64,000 nt of DNA. Origin: Streptomyces sp. XY006. Lineage in GTDB: Bacteria > Actinomycetota > Actinomycetes > Streptomycetales > Streptomycetaceae. A program made the position numbers and the translations under genes. Location of the stretch: the NCBI RefSeq assembly GCF_002237655.1, contig NZ_NOKT01000020.1, positions 99,860-163,859 of the forward strand. The letters are read 5' to 3'. The notes below the pieces were generated by a model that was not told where the DNA came from, made no database searches, and saw only the letters and a program-made list of their open reading frames with translations. Shown here one piece after another: positions 15,527-23,785 of this stretch; positions within the stretch are counted from its first letter, which is position 1, and each line of letters begins with the position of its first letter.

Positions 15527-16378
15527 CTAGCCCGCCCGGCCGACGGCCCACTCCCCGATCCGGGCCAGCAGCCCGTCGCCCGCCGCGTGCTCGGCGTGCC
15601 CCATGCCCGGCTCCACCCACAGTTCGCCCTGGTCACCGGCGGCGGTCGCCAGCATCCGCGGATGGTCGAGGGGGAAGTAGCCGTCGGCGTCGCCATGCAC
15701 GATCAGCAGCGGGGTGGGGGCGATCGCGGGCACCGCCTCCACCGGGGAGAGCGGGACCGGGTCCCAGTCCCGGTGGTGGATGCGGGTGCGGAACCCGTAC
15801 CGGCCCACCACCCGCCCCTCGGGCCGGGTCACCAGCCAGTGCAGCCGCCGCATCGGCGCGGTCCCCCGGTAGTACCAGCGGGCGGGCGCGCTCACCGACA
15901 CCACCGCGTCGGTCCGCCCCGGGTGCAGGGCCGCGTGCCGCAGCACCACCGAGCCGCCCATGGAGAAGCCGACGGTCACCACGCGCGCGTGCCCGCGGTC
16001 CCGGGCCCACTCCACCGCCGCCGCCAGGTCGAGCACCTCGCGGTCGCCGACCGTGGAGCGCCCGCCGGACAGGCCGTGCCCGCGGAAGGAGAAGGTGACC
16101 ACCGCGCCGTACCGGGCGAACGCCTGAGCGATGCGCCGCACGTGCGGGCGGTCCACCGCGCCGGTGAAGCCGTGGGCGACGACGAACACGGGATGAGCGG
16201 AAAGTGTCTGCGGGGCGTCGTATACAGCCGCTCCCGGCTCGTATACGGCGTCGATCGCCACCCCGTCGGACGTGCGGAGAAACGTCCTCACCAGCACCCG
16301 AACGGCCGTTCCCGCGGTCGTCTCGGAGTGCGGACGATCGGTGGAACGCGCCACATGACCTGCCGGAGAAGAGCTCAT
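15527..16378 (-). CDS. alpha/beta hydrolase
   Basis: 283 aa. After a ~45-residue N-terminal extension, the alpha/beta hydrolase core shows the oxyanion segment VVAHGFTGAVD, RGHGLSGG, nucleophile elbow GFSMGG (Ser), acid in HGDADGYFP and the catalytic His in GMGHAEH. The pattern resembles serine aminopeptidase/monoacylglycerol-lipase-like esterases (PF12146). The substrate is unknown, probably an ester or amide of a cytoplasmic metabolite. It is divergent from glnR with 172 bp between, and no good ribosome site precedes ATG 16378, so the start is tentative. Confidence 0.87.
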   Translation of the reverse strand: MSSSPAGHVARSTDRPHSETTAGTAVRVLVRTFLRTSDGVAIDAVYEPGAAVYDAPQTLSAHPVFVVAHGFTGAVDRPHVRRIAQAFARYGAVVTFSFRGHGLSGGRSTVGDREVLDLAAAVEWARDRGHARVVTVGFSMGGSVVLRHAALHPGRTDAVVSVSAPARWYYRGTAPMRRLHWLVTRPEGRVVGRYGFRTRIHHRDWDPVPLSPVEAVPAIAPTPLLIVHGDADGYFPLDHPRMLATAAGDQGELWVEPGMGHAEHAAGDGLLARIGEWAVGRAG

Positions 16379-16550
16379 GTGGGCTATTCTGCTGGGCAGA
16401 GGACTCGGGCAGCGACGCCCCCGGGTCCTTTTGTGCTTTCGGAAGCGTTGTATACGAAGCGGGAAACCGCAGGTGTACGGGGCCTTCGGGATCGCAGAGC
16501 GGTGCTGTGCCAACAAACGTCCTCGCAGGGACCGAGGAGGAACCAGACAT

Positions 16551-17330
16551 ATGAGTTCTCTGCTGCTCCTGACCAATGCCCTCCAGCCGTCCACGGAGGT
16601 GCTCCCCGCCCTCGGACTGCTCCTGCACAACGTGCGCGTGGCCCCCGCGGAGGGCCCCGCCCTGGTCGACACCCCGGGTGCCGACGTCATCCTGGTCGAC
16701 GGCCGGCGCGACCTCCCGCAGGTCCGCAGCCTCTGCCAGCTGCTGCGCTCCACCGGGCCGGGCTGTCCGCTGATCCTCGTCGTCACCGAGGGCGGCCTCG
16801 CGGCCGTCACCGCGGACTGGGGCATCGACGACGTCCTGCTCGACACCGCCGGACCCGCGGAGGTCGAGGCGCGCCTGCGCCTGGCCATGGGCCGGCAGCA
16901 GATCGTCAGCGACGACTCCCCCATGGAGATCCGCAACGGCGACCTGTCGGTCGACGAGGCCACCTACTCCGCCAAACTCAAGGGCCGGGTCCTGGACCTG
17001 ACCTTCAAGGAGTTCGAGCTGCTGAAGTACCTCGCGCAGCACCCGGGCCGCGTCTTCACCCGCGCCCAGCTGCTGCAGGAGGTGTGGGGCTACGACTACT
17101 TCGGCGGCACGCGCACGGTCGACGTGCACGTACGGCGGCTGCGCGCCAAGCTCGGCCCCGAACACGAGTCGCTGATCGGCACCGTCCGGAACGTGGGTTA
17201 TCGATTCGTTACGCCGGAGAAGGTGGAGCGGGCCGCCGAGGAGGCGAAGGCCAAGGCGGCCACGGCAAAGCCGGACAACGCGGACGAGTCGGCCGCCCTG
17301 GACGCCGCCGAGGCCGGCGCCAAGGCGTAG
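16551..17330 (+). CDS. glnR: global nitrogen regulator GlnR
   Basis: 259 aa OmpR-type protein with an atypical receiver domain (residues 1-110; SSLLLLTNALQPS start, VILVDGRRDLPQV carrying the Asp) and a C-terminal winged helix (LTFKEFELLKYLAQHPGRV, ending GTVRNVGYRFV). The sequence agrees with actinobacterial GlnR, an orphan regulator lacking a partner kinase that functions as a dimer and controls glutamine synthetase, ammonium and nitrate assimilation genes. There is no adjacent histidine kinase, consistent with this. The Ala/Lys-rich C-terminal tail (about 35 residues) is typical for Streptomyces. ATG 16551 lies downstream of GAGGAGG. Confidence 0.95.
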   Translation: MSSLLLLTNALQPSTEVLPALGLLLHNVRVAPAEGPALVDTPGADVILVDGRRDLPQVRSLCQLLRSTGPGCPLILVVTEGGLAAVTADWGIDDVLLDTAGPAEVEARLRLAMGRQQIVSDDSPMEIRNGDLSVDEATYSAKLKGRVLDLTFKEFELLKYLAQHPGRVFTRAQLLQEVWGYDYFGGTRTVDVHVRRLRAKLGPEHESLIGTVRNVGYRFVTPEKVERAAEEAKAKAATAKPDNADESAALDAAEAGAKA

Positions 17331-17458
17331 CAGGCGTATCCCGCCGCCGACCTGGGCATCCCTCTTCGCACCGGGGCGCCCCGGACGGCAGTCGGGATAT
17401 CGTACGGAACCTCCTTTACGCCCTGCCCAGAGCCGGTATATCCGCGTAGACTCCGCGC

Positions 17459-18481
17459 GTGGCCAAGGTGACTCGGGATGATGTGGCGCGGCTGGCAGGG
17501 ACTTCCACTGCCGTGGTCAGCTATGTCATCAACAACGGACCCCGGCCGGTCGCCCCGGCCACGCGCGAGCGTGTCCTCGCCGCGATCAAGGAACTGGGGT
17601 ACCGGCCGGACCGGGTCGCCCAGGCGATGGCGTCGCGGCGCACGGACCTCATAGGCCTGATCATCCCGGACGCCCGCCAGCCCTTCTTCGGGGAGATGGC
17701 GCACGCGGTCGAGCAGGCCGCCTCCGAGCGCGGAAAGATGGTCCTCGTCGGCAACACGGACTACGTGGGCGAGCGCGAGGTCCACTACCTGCGGGCGTTC
17801 CTGGGGATGCGGGTCTCCGGCCTGATCCTGGTCAGCCACGCGCTGAACGACCTGGCCGCCGCCGAGATCGAGGCCTGGGACGCCCGCGTGGTGCTGCTGC
17901 ACGAACGCCCCGAGGCCATCGACGACGTCGCCGTCACCACGGACGACCTGGGCGGCGCCGAGCTGGCCGTGCGGCACCTGCTGGAGCACGGGTACGAGTA
18001 CGTCGCCTGTATGGGCGGCATAGCCGAGACCCCCGCGGTCGGCGACCCGGTCTCCGACCACGTCGAGGGCTGGCGCCGCGCGATGGACGAGGCCGGGATC
18101 TCCACGGAGGGCCGACTCTTCGAGGCCCTCTACAACCGCTACGACGCCTACCAGGCCGCCCTGAAGATCCTCTCGGGGCCCGAGCGGCCGCCGGCGATCT
18201 TCTGCTCCACCGACGACCAGGCGATCGGCCTTCTGCGGGCGGCGCGCGAACTGCGCATCGACGTCCCCGGCGAGCTGGCGGTGGCCGGCTTCGACGACAT
18301 CAAGGAGGCGGCGCTGGCCGACCCGCCCCTGACCACGATCGCCTCCGACCGTCCGGCGATGGCCCGGGCGGCGGTGGACCTCGTGCTGGACGACGGCCTG
18401 CGGGTCGCGGGAGCCAGGCGTGAGCGGCTGAAGGTGTTCCCGTCGCGGCTGGTGGTACGCCAGTCCTGCGGCTGCCCGTAG
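17459..18481 (+). CDS. LacI-family transcriptional regulator
   Basis: 340 aa. The N-terminal LacI helix-turn-helix is VTRDDVARLAGTSTAVVSYV, with the hinge helix RVAQAMASRRT at about 53-63. A periplasmic-binding-like effector domain follows (LIGLIIPDARQPFFGEMAHAV ... VAGFDDIKEAAL) and the chain ends CGCP. Effectors of such proteins are usually sugars or nucleosides. No transport or catabolic genes flank it, so its regulon cannot be read from context. The GTG start lies only a few bases after a plausible -10 (TAGACT), suggesting a leaderless mRNA. Confidence 0.9.
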   Translation: MAKVTRDDVARLAGTSTAVVSYVINNGPRPVAPATRERVLAAIKELGYRPDRVAQAMASRRTDLIGLIIPDARQPFFGEMAHAVEQAASERGKMVLVGNTDYVGEREVHYLRAFLGMRVSGLILVSHALNDLAAAEIEAWDARVVLLHERPEAIDDVAVTTDDLGGAELAVRHLLEHGYEYVACMGGIAETPAVGDPVSDHVEGWRRAMDEAGISTEGRLFEALYNRYDAYQAALKILSGPERPPAIFCSTDDQAIGLLRAARELRIDVPGELAVAGFDDIKEAALADPPLTTIASDRPAMARAAVDLVLDDGLRVAGARRERLKVFPSRLVVRQSCGCP

Positions 18482-18539
18482 CCTGCCGGGGCCCTCGCGA
18501 GGTGTCTTTATATCGGGCATACGAGGTTCTGTCGGGCTT

Positions 18540-18566
18540 CTCAGCGAGCACTCAGGAAGCTCTCAT
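18540..18566. promoter_or_regulatory. three 11-bp-phased direct repeats, putative response-regulator site
   Basis: CTCAG at 18540, CTCAG at 18551 and CTCAT at 18562 recur at exactly 11-bp intervals, 24 bp before the protease start. This phasing is what tandem OmpR/PhoB-type response regulators recognise, and an OmpR-type regulator gene lies 1.3 kb downstream. Binding is inferred. Confidence 0.55.
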
Positions 18567-18589
18567 GGTCGGGCGACAAGCTCGGTGCC

Positions 18590-19594
18590 ATGACCGAGAG
18601 CTTCCACCGCAGTGGCGAGTACCAGAACCCTCCTCACGAGGGTCAGCAGCAGGCCCCGGTGAACCCCGAGTGGCCGCCCCCGCCGGCGTACGCCCCGGCG
18701 CATGCTCCGCAGCCGAAGAAGCGCAACCGCGGACCCGTCGCCCTGATCGCCGCAGTGGCGATCGTCGCCGCGGCGATAGGCGGCGGCACCGCCTACGGCA
18801 TCCAGGAACTGACCGGCGGCGACACGGTCGCCTCCAGCTCCACCAGCACCACCGTCGTGCCCTCCAGCCAGAAGGGCACGGTCGCCGGGGTCGCCAAGGC
18901 GGTCAGCCCCAGCATCGTCGAGATCAGCGCCCAGTCCAGCGCCGGGTCCTCCACCGGCTCCGGCGTGATCATCACCGGCGACGGCGAGATCGTCACCAAC
19001 AACCACGTGGTCTCCGGGGCCTCGCAGATCAAGGCCACGACCAGCGACGGCAGGTCCTACACGGCGAAGGTCGTCGGCACCGACAGCAAGAAGGACCTGG
19101 CGCTGATCAAGCTGGAGAACGCCTCCGGCCTGAAGGCGGCCACGCTGGGCGACTCCTCCGGTGTCCAGGTCGGCGACCAGGTGGTCGCGATCGGCTCCCC
19201 CGAGGGCCTGTCCGGCACCGTCACCAGCGGCATCATCTCGGCGCTCGACCGGGACGTCACCGTCCCGACCGAGGAGGACCAGGGACAGCAGCAGGGGCAA
19301 CCGGACGACGGATGGCCGTTCGAGTTCGGCGGGCGGCAGTTCAACGGCGACACCGGCAACGACACCACGACGTACAAGGCGCTGCAGACCGACGCGTCCC
19401 TCAACCCGGGCAACTCCGGCGGCGCGCTGATCGACATGAACGGCAACATCATCGGCATCAACTCCGCGATGTACTCGCCGGCCGGCAGCGCCTCCTCGTC
19501 CGCGGACGCGGGCAGCGTGGGCCTGGGCTTCGCCATCCCGATCGACACCGTCAAGGCCGACCTCGCGAAGCTGCGGGCCGGTTCGACGGACTGA
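18590..19594 (+). CDS. membrane-anchored HtrA/DegP-like serine protease without PDZ domain
   Basis: 334 aa. A Pro-rich cytoplasmic N-terminus (about 45 residues) is followed by one transmembrane helix (VALIAAVAIVAAAIGGG) and then a trypsin-like domain with the catalytic triad His (VTNNHVV), Asp (DLALIK) and Ser (NPGNSGGAL). The protein ends shortly after the protease fold, so the PDZ domain present in most HtrA proteins is missing. It probably degrades or processes misfolded proteins at the outer face of the membrane. The downstream response regulator/kinase pair makes the layout resemble the mycobacterial MprAB-PepD arrangement (inference). Confidence 0.93.
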   Translation: MTESFHRSGEYQNPPHEGQQQAPVNPEWPPPPAYAPAHAPQPKKRNRGPVALIAAVAIVAAAIGGGTAYGIQELTGGDTVASSSTSTTVVPSSQKGTVAGVAKAVSPSIVEISAQSSAGSSTGSGVIITGDGEIVTNNHVVSGASQIKATTSDGRSYTAKVVGTDSKKDLALIKLENASGLKAATLGDSSGVQVGDQVVAIGSPEGLSGTVTSGIISALDRDVTVPTEEDQGQQQGQPDDGWPFEFGGRQFNGDTGNDTTTYKALQTDASLNPGNSGGALIDMNGNIIGINSAMYSPAGSASSSADAGSVGLGFAIPIDTVKADLAKLRAGSTD

Positions 19595-19623
19595 GTCCCC
19601 GCAGCGACGACCGAGGAGCGGCG

Positions 19624-19800
19624 ATGATCCAGCAGGTGGCACACACGGAGCCGGGCGGCGACCCGGCCGAGGTCGGACTGGCACTGGCGGTGGCGTACGC
19701 CCTGCACGCGCCGACCGGCCGGGCACCGGAGCTGCCGGTGAAGGCGGCCGGGCGCACCGGGCGGCCGGCCCCGGCGCGACGCCGCACGGTACGGGCCTGA
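19624..19800 (+). CDS. 58-aa hypothetical protein
   Basis: ATG 19624 follows GAGGAG with good spacing, 29 bp after the protease stop. The product has a short mildly hydrophobic segment (VGLALAVAYALHAP) and a basic tail (PARRRTVRA). I do not recognise it. The ribosome site and position between protease and two-component genes argue for a real small gene in that operon, but conservation would need to confirm it. Confidence 0.5.
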   Translation: MIQQVAHTEPGGDPAEVGLALAVAYALHAPTGRAPELPVKAAGRTGRPAPARRRTVRA

Positions 19801-19886
19801 CACTCCTGCCTGCACTCCCCCGCGGCGTGCGACGCTGAGAGCGGCAGAGCACCCCCGTCCCCATCACACCCGAGGACCCCGGACCC

Positions 19887-20624
19887 ATGAGCCCCGCAGA
19901 CGGCGACCGTGACACCCAGCGCATCCTGATCGTCGACGACGAGCCGGCGGTACGCGAAGCACTCCAGCGCAGCCTCGCCTTCGAGGGGTACGGCACTCAG
20001 GTCGCGGTCGACGGCGCGGACGCCCTGGAGAAGGCGGCGGCCTACCGCCCCGACCTGCTCGTCCTCGACATCCAGATGCCGCGCATGGACGGCCTGACGG
20101 CGGCGCGCCGCATCCGCGCCGCCGGCGACACGACGCCGATCCTGATGCTCACGGCCCGCGACACGGTCGGCGACCGGGTCACCGGCCTCGACGCGGGCGC
20201 CGACGACTACCTGGTCAAGCCCTTCGAACTGGACGAGCTGTTCGCCCGGATCCGCGCCCTGCTGCGCCGCAGCTCCTACGCGGCGGCCGTGGGCGCGGGC
20301 GACCCGGCCGACGCGGACGTGCTCACCTTCGCCGACCTGCGCATGGACCTGTCCACGCGGGAGGTGACACGCGGCGGGCGCCCGGTGGAGCTGACGCGCA
20401 CGGAGTTCACGCTCCTGGAGATGTTCATGGCCCACCCGCGCCAGGTCCTCACGCGGGAGCAGATCCTCAAGGCGGTCTGGGGCTTCGACTTCGAACCGTC
20501 GTCGAACTCGCTCGACGTGTACGTGATGTACCTGCGCCGCAAGACCGAGGCGGGCGGGGAGCCGCGCCTGGTCCACACGGTGCGCGGGGTCGGCTACGTG
20601 CTGCGCCAGGGCGGCGCCGAGTGA
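19887..20624 (+). CDS. OmpR-family response regulator
   Basis: 245 aa. The receiver domain has the acidic pair in LIVDDEP, phospho-acceptor Asp in LLVLDIQMP (about residue 60), Thr in MLTARD and Lys in YLVKPFE. The OmpR/PhoB winged helix follows (LTRTEFTLLEMFMAHPRQV ... TVRGVGYVL). It is similar to MprA/TcrA-type regulators. The stop overlaps the start of the kinase gene (GTGA), so the two are coupled. Likely targets include the upstream protease gene, where 11-bp repeats lie. Confidence 0.94.
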   Translation: MSPADGDRDTQRILIVDDEPAVREALQRSLAFEGYGTQVAVDGADALEKAAAYRPDLLVLDIQMPRMDGLTAARRIRAAGDTTPILMLTARDTVGDRVTGLDAGADDYLVKPFELDELFARIRALLRRSSYAAAVGAGDPADADVLTFADLRMDLSTREVTRGGRPVELTRTEFTLLEMFMAHPRQVLTREQILKAVWGFDFEPSSNSLDVYVMYLRRKTEAGGEPRLVHTVRGVGYVLRQGGAE

Positions 20625-22069
20625 ACAGGCTCGTCCGCCGCTTCCGCTCCCTGCCGATCCGCTCGCGCCTGGCGCTGCTGGTCGCGGCGGCCGTGGCGTT
20701 CGCGGTGGCGGCGGTGTCGGTGACCTGCTGGTTCATCGTGCAGGGGAAGCTGTACGACCAGGTGGACGCGGACCTGGAGAAGATGCTGCAGAAGCCGGGG
20801 CAGAACATCGCCATCCAGCAGGCCGTGGACAGTTGCACGCAGACGGCACAGGGCGGCGACAGCTTCCGGAACAGCTCGTACTTCGAGGTCGTCAAGGCGG
20901 ACGGAGAGATCTGCGTCCACTCCAGTTCCGTGGGCGTGGTCAAGGTCACCGAAGCCGACCGGGACGTGATCAAGGACGCCCCCGTCGGGCGCGGCATCGT
21001 CCGCGACGGCACCGACGAGCACGGCAACGCACTGCGCGTGATGACCGTGCGGCTGGCGTCCGAGCAGCCCTATGCGCCCAACGCCGCGCTGATCCTCGCC
21101 GTGCCCCTGAAGAACACCCAGGGCACGCTCAACGATCTCGCCCTGATCCTGCTCCTGGTCTCAGGGGTCGGGGTCCTGGGCGCCGGCGCCGCCGGACTCG
21201 CGGTCGCCCGAGCGGGCCTGCGCCCCGTCGACAAACTCACCGAGGCCGTCGAACACGTGGCCCGCACGGAAGACCTGGGAGTCCGCATCCCGGTGGACGA
21301 CGACAGCGAAGACGAGGTGGCCCGCCTCTCCCGGTCCTTCAACTCCATGACGTCGGCCCTGGCCAGCTCCCGTGACCTCCAGCAGCAGCTCATCGCGGAC
21401 GCCGGCCACGAGCTGCGCACCCCTCTCACGTCCCTGCGCACCAACATCGAACTGCTCACCCGCAGCGAGGAGACGGGCCGCCCCATCCCGGAGGCCGACC
21501 GCAAGGCGCTGCTGGCGTCGGTGAAGGCGCAGATGACGGAACTGGCGGCGCTCATCGGCGACTTGCAGGAACTGTCCCGCCCGGACACCGGCCAGTACTC
21601 CGGGCGGGCCCAGATCGTCGCCTGGCACGACACGGTCGAGTCGGCGCTGCGGCGGGCCCGGCTGCGCGGCCCGGAACTGACGATCACGGCGGATGTCGAG
21701 CCGTGGTACGTCCGCGCGGAACCGTCCGCGCTGGAACGGGCGGTGGTGAACATCCTGGACAACGCGGTGAAGTTCAGCCCGGAGGGCGGCACGGTCGAGG
21801 TCCGCCTGGCCGACGGCACCCTGACCGTCCGCGACCACGGCCCGGGCATCCCCGCCGACGAACTCCCCCACGTCTTCGACCGCTTCTGGCGCTCCCCGAG
21901 CGCACGGGCCCTGCCGGGCTCGGGCCTGGGCCTGTCGATCGTGGCCCGCACGGTCCAGCAGGCGGGCGGGGAGGTGTCCCTGTCCCCGGCGGAGGACGGC
22001 GGCACGGTGGCGACGGTCCGGCTGCCGGGGGCGTCGGTGCCTCCGCCCTCGGACGTCCCTACCGACTGA
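20621..22069 (+). CDS. sensor histidine kinase
   Basis: 482 aa. It has two transmembrane helices (about 18-42 and 165-187) enclosing a ~120-residue extracytoplasmic sensor with two cysteines (DSCTQ, EICVH) that could form a disulfide. A HAMP domain follows, then the phospho-accepting H-box DAGHELRTPLTSLRTN, N-box NILDNAVKFSPEGG, and G-boxes RDHGPGIP and GSGLGLSIVA. It should phosphorylate the regulator encoded immediately upstream in response to an envelope signal, possibly redox or misfolding stress. Confidence 0.94.
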   Translation: MNRLVRRFRSLPIRSRLALLVAAAVAFAVAAVSVTCWFIVQGKLYDQVDADLEKMLQKPGQNIAIQQAVDSCTQTAQGGDSFRNSSYFEVVKADGEICVHSSSVGVVKVTEADRDVIKDAPVGRGIVRDGTDEHGNALRVMTVRLASEQPYAPNAALILAVPLKNTQGTLNDLALILLLVSGVGVLGAGAAGLAVARAGLRPVDKLTEAVEHVARTEDLGVRIPVDDDSEDEVARLSRSFNSMTSALASSRDLQQQLIADAGHELRTPLTSLRTNIELLTRSEETGRPIPEADRKALLASVKAQMTELAALIGDLQELSRPDTGQYSGRAQIVAWHDTVESALRRARLRGPELTITADVEPWYVRAEPSALERAVVNILDNAVKFSPEGGTVEVRLADGTLTVRDHGPGIPADELPHVFDRFWRSPSARALPGSGLGLSIVARTVQQAGGEVSLSPAEDGGTVATVRLPGASVPPPSDVPTD

Positions 22070-22256
22070 CGTACTCCACGAACGACGCCCAGGGGCTCGC
22101 GCCGAACACGAGAACGGGCCCGTCGGGGAGTTTGCTGTCCCTGACCGGGGTCATGCCGGGGCAGTTGTCGGCTACTTCGAGGCAGTTGGTCCCGCCCCCG
22201 TCACTGTAGGAGGACTTGCGCCAACGGGCCGTACTGAGGTCAGTGGCTCTCTTCAT
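22059..22256 (-). CDS. DUF397 protein
   Basis: 65 aa with the hallmark W(R/K)KSSYS and NCLEVAD motifs of DUF397, found in many copies in Streptomyces next to XRE regulators. The ATG overlaps the stop of the upstream regulator gene (ATGA), so the pair is translationally coupled. Such XRE/DUF397 pairs, including whiJ-type loci, influence development, and some have been proposed to behave like toxin-antitoxin pairs. Its 3' end overlaps the convergent kinase gene by 11 bp. Confidence 0.9.
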   Translation of the reverse strand: MKRATDLSTARWRKSSYSDGGGTNCLEVADNCPGMTPVRDSKLPDGPVLVFGASPWASFVEYVSR

Positions 22257-23086
22257 GCTCTGCACTCCTCCAGAAGGCGCCTGATGAACGCCGTCGACTC
22301 CACCGGAGTCAGCGCCGCGTCCCTGACGCGATCGTAGGACAAGCGGAAGTGCAGCACCTTGTCCGCGTCCGTGATCGACTCACCGAAGCCGTTGCCCTCA
22401 GTCCAGGCGACCGGATCACCGACGCGCCGCCAGAAAAGCCACAGGTGGCTGTCCATGAGGTCGTGTACTCCGGCTGAGAAGGGCAGCACCTGAAGTGTGA
22501 CGTTGGGCAAGCCGGCCGCGTCCAGGAGGTGGGCCAACTGCTCTGCCCACACCCTCGGGTCAGGAACGGGCCGCCGCAAAGCCACCTCGTCCAGGATCAC
22601 ACGCACGTCCGGCGCGGACTCGCGGTAGAGCAACTCCTGTCGCCCCATCCGCGCAGCGACCTGTTCCTCCACTTCCTCACTGTTGCCTGCCGTTGTCTGG
22701 GCGCCAGACAACCCTGACAACACCACACGGGCGTACTCCTCCGTCTGCAGGAGCCCCGGCACCCGCAGCTGGAACATCCACATGACCCGTGCCGTCGCCT
22801 CCAGGTCCATGAACGCCTTGTACTTGTCCTTGATGACCTCGCGGCGCGCCTCGCGCCACTCGCGAACCAGCAGGCCACCCGACCCGTAATAGCTGTCCAG
22901 GTCCTCCATCACCGCCCGCTTGGACAGCCGCTCCCCCTTCTCCAGCCGGCTCAGGTAGCTCTTGTCGTACCCCGTGTCCTCGGCCAGTTGACCGAGCGAC
23001 TTGCCCGCCTGCTCGCGCAGGAACCTCAACGTGCGTCCCAGGACCGCCCGGCCCGATGCGTCCGCGCCGTCAACAGAGTTCTCCAC
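22253..23086 (-). CDS. XRE-family regulator with DUF5753 (WhiJ-like)
   Basis: 277 aa starting at GTG 23086 behind GGGAGGGG. The N-terminal helix-turn-helix is LGQLAEDTGYDKSYLSRLEKG (shown here in summary; key residues KSLGQLAEDTGY and SYLSRLEKGER). The large DUF5753 domain includes RVPGLLQTEEYARVV and the C-terminal ESTAFIRRLLEECR. This is the standard WhiJ-like architecture paired with DUF397. A 22-bp inverted repeat sits just upstream of the ribosome site and a related one lies inside the gene, likely sites for autoregulation. Confidence 0.9.
   Translation of the reverse strand: MENSVDGADASGRAVLGRTLRFLREQAGKSLGQLAEDTGYDKSYLSRLEKGERLSKRAVMEDLDSYYGSGGLLVREWREARREVIKDKYKAFMDLEATARVMWMFQLRVPGLLQTEEYARVVLSGLSGAQTTAGNSEEVEEQVAARMGRQELLYRESAPDVRVILDEVALRRPVPDPRVWAEQLAHLLDAAGLPNVTLQVLPFSAGVHDLMDSHLWLFWRRVGDPVAWTEGNGFGESITDADKVLHFRLSYDRVRDAALTPVESTAFIRRLLEECRA
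22692..22712. promoter_or_regulatory. intragenic inverted repeat related to the upstream operator
   Basis: GTTGTCTGG-N3-CCAGACAAC, perfect 9-bp arms, inside the XRE gene. It differs from the upstream repeat at one position per arm (T for C) and in spacer length (3 versus 4). Confidence 0.5.
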
Positions 23087-23099
23087 GTCACCCCTCCCC

Positions 23100-23121
23100 G
23101 TTGCCTGGGCCGCCAGGCAAC
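23100..23121. promoter_or_regulatory. inverted repeat upstream of the XRE regulator
   Basis: GTTGCCTGG-N4-CCAGGCAAC, perfect 9-bp arms, ending 14 bp before the GTG start of the XRE gene. It is a likely operator, or possibly a hairpin in the 5' leader. Confidence 0.6.
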
Positions 23122-23223
23122 ACCTGGCACCTTCCGCAGCGTACGGGCCGTCCGTGACGATGTGGGCACGAACGGTGATCACCGCTCGTCCTCCCCCTGC
23201 CCCGCCCGAGAAGGGTTCCCTCC

Positions 23224-23439
23224 GTGCGCCTGCGTACCGCCGAACTCTGTGAGTGCGTCCTGCTCTTCCTCGTCCGGCTGCTGCTCCCCGCCCAGGGGCG
23301 GCACCGCGCCGCCGGGCCCGTCCGGCGGGAGCCGGCCGTGCCGCACTCCCCGCCGCCCCCGCGCCGGCCCGAGGAGCCCCTCCTCATGGACACTCCCCTC
23401 GTACGGCCGTACCTCGCCGCCCTGGAGGTCTCCGCATGA
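23224..23439 (+). CDS. 71-aa hypothetical protein
   Basis: GTG start; begins RLRTAELCECVLLFLVRLLL, a short hydrophobic helix, followed by a Pro/Arg-rich linker and the end VRPYLAALEVSA. Its stop overlaps the start of the next small gene (ATGA), which supports both as a coupled pair divergent from the XRE/DUF397 operon. Small proteins of this kind commonly accompany XRE/DUF397 loci in Streptomyces; no function is known to me. Confidence 0.6.
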   Translation: MRLRTAELCECVLLFLVRLLLPAQGRHRAAGPVRREPAVPHSPPPPRRPEEPLLMDTPLVRPYLAALEVSA

Positions 23440-23696
23440 GGCTGCTCCCCTGGACCGGTGCAGGCGGCAAGCCCTGTTACCTCAGCACCGACGATCCGAA
23501 CAGCCCGCTGTCCCGGCTCGCCGACGACATCGAGGCCGCGCAGCTGGCCGACGCCGAGAAGGTCCTCGCAGGGGCACGAGCCGTGCTCGACGACCCCGGG
23601 GCCGGCGAGCACGCCGTCCGTTTCGCGCTGGTCAGGGCCGTGGAGTCGCTGGGTGACACACTCCGCGTCGCGGTCAGCCGCAGCGGGCGCGCCTAG
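23436..23696 (+). CDS. 86-aa hypothetical protein
   Basis: Starts with ATG inside the overlap ATGA with the preceding 71-aa gene. Begins RLLPWTGAGGKPCYLS and continues as a predominantly helical acidic/Ala-rich protein (SRLADDIEAAQLADAEKVLAG, key residues LADDIE and DAEKVL). No membrane segment or catalytic motif is seen. Probably works with its coupled partner and the divergent XRE/DUF397 pair, but this is only context. Confidence 0.7.
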   Translation: MRLLPWTGAGGKPCYLSTDDPNSPLSRLADDIEAAQLADAEKVLAGARAVLDDPGAGEHAVRFALVRAVESLGDTLRVAVSRSGRA

Positions 23697-23785
23697 TGGA
23701 AACCGAGCAGTCCGCGAGAGTCGACGGGGACTCGGCGAACATCAGGCACAGCGCCGGCTCACAGGATCCGGCTCTCATACAGCGT

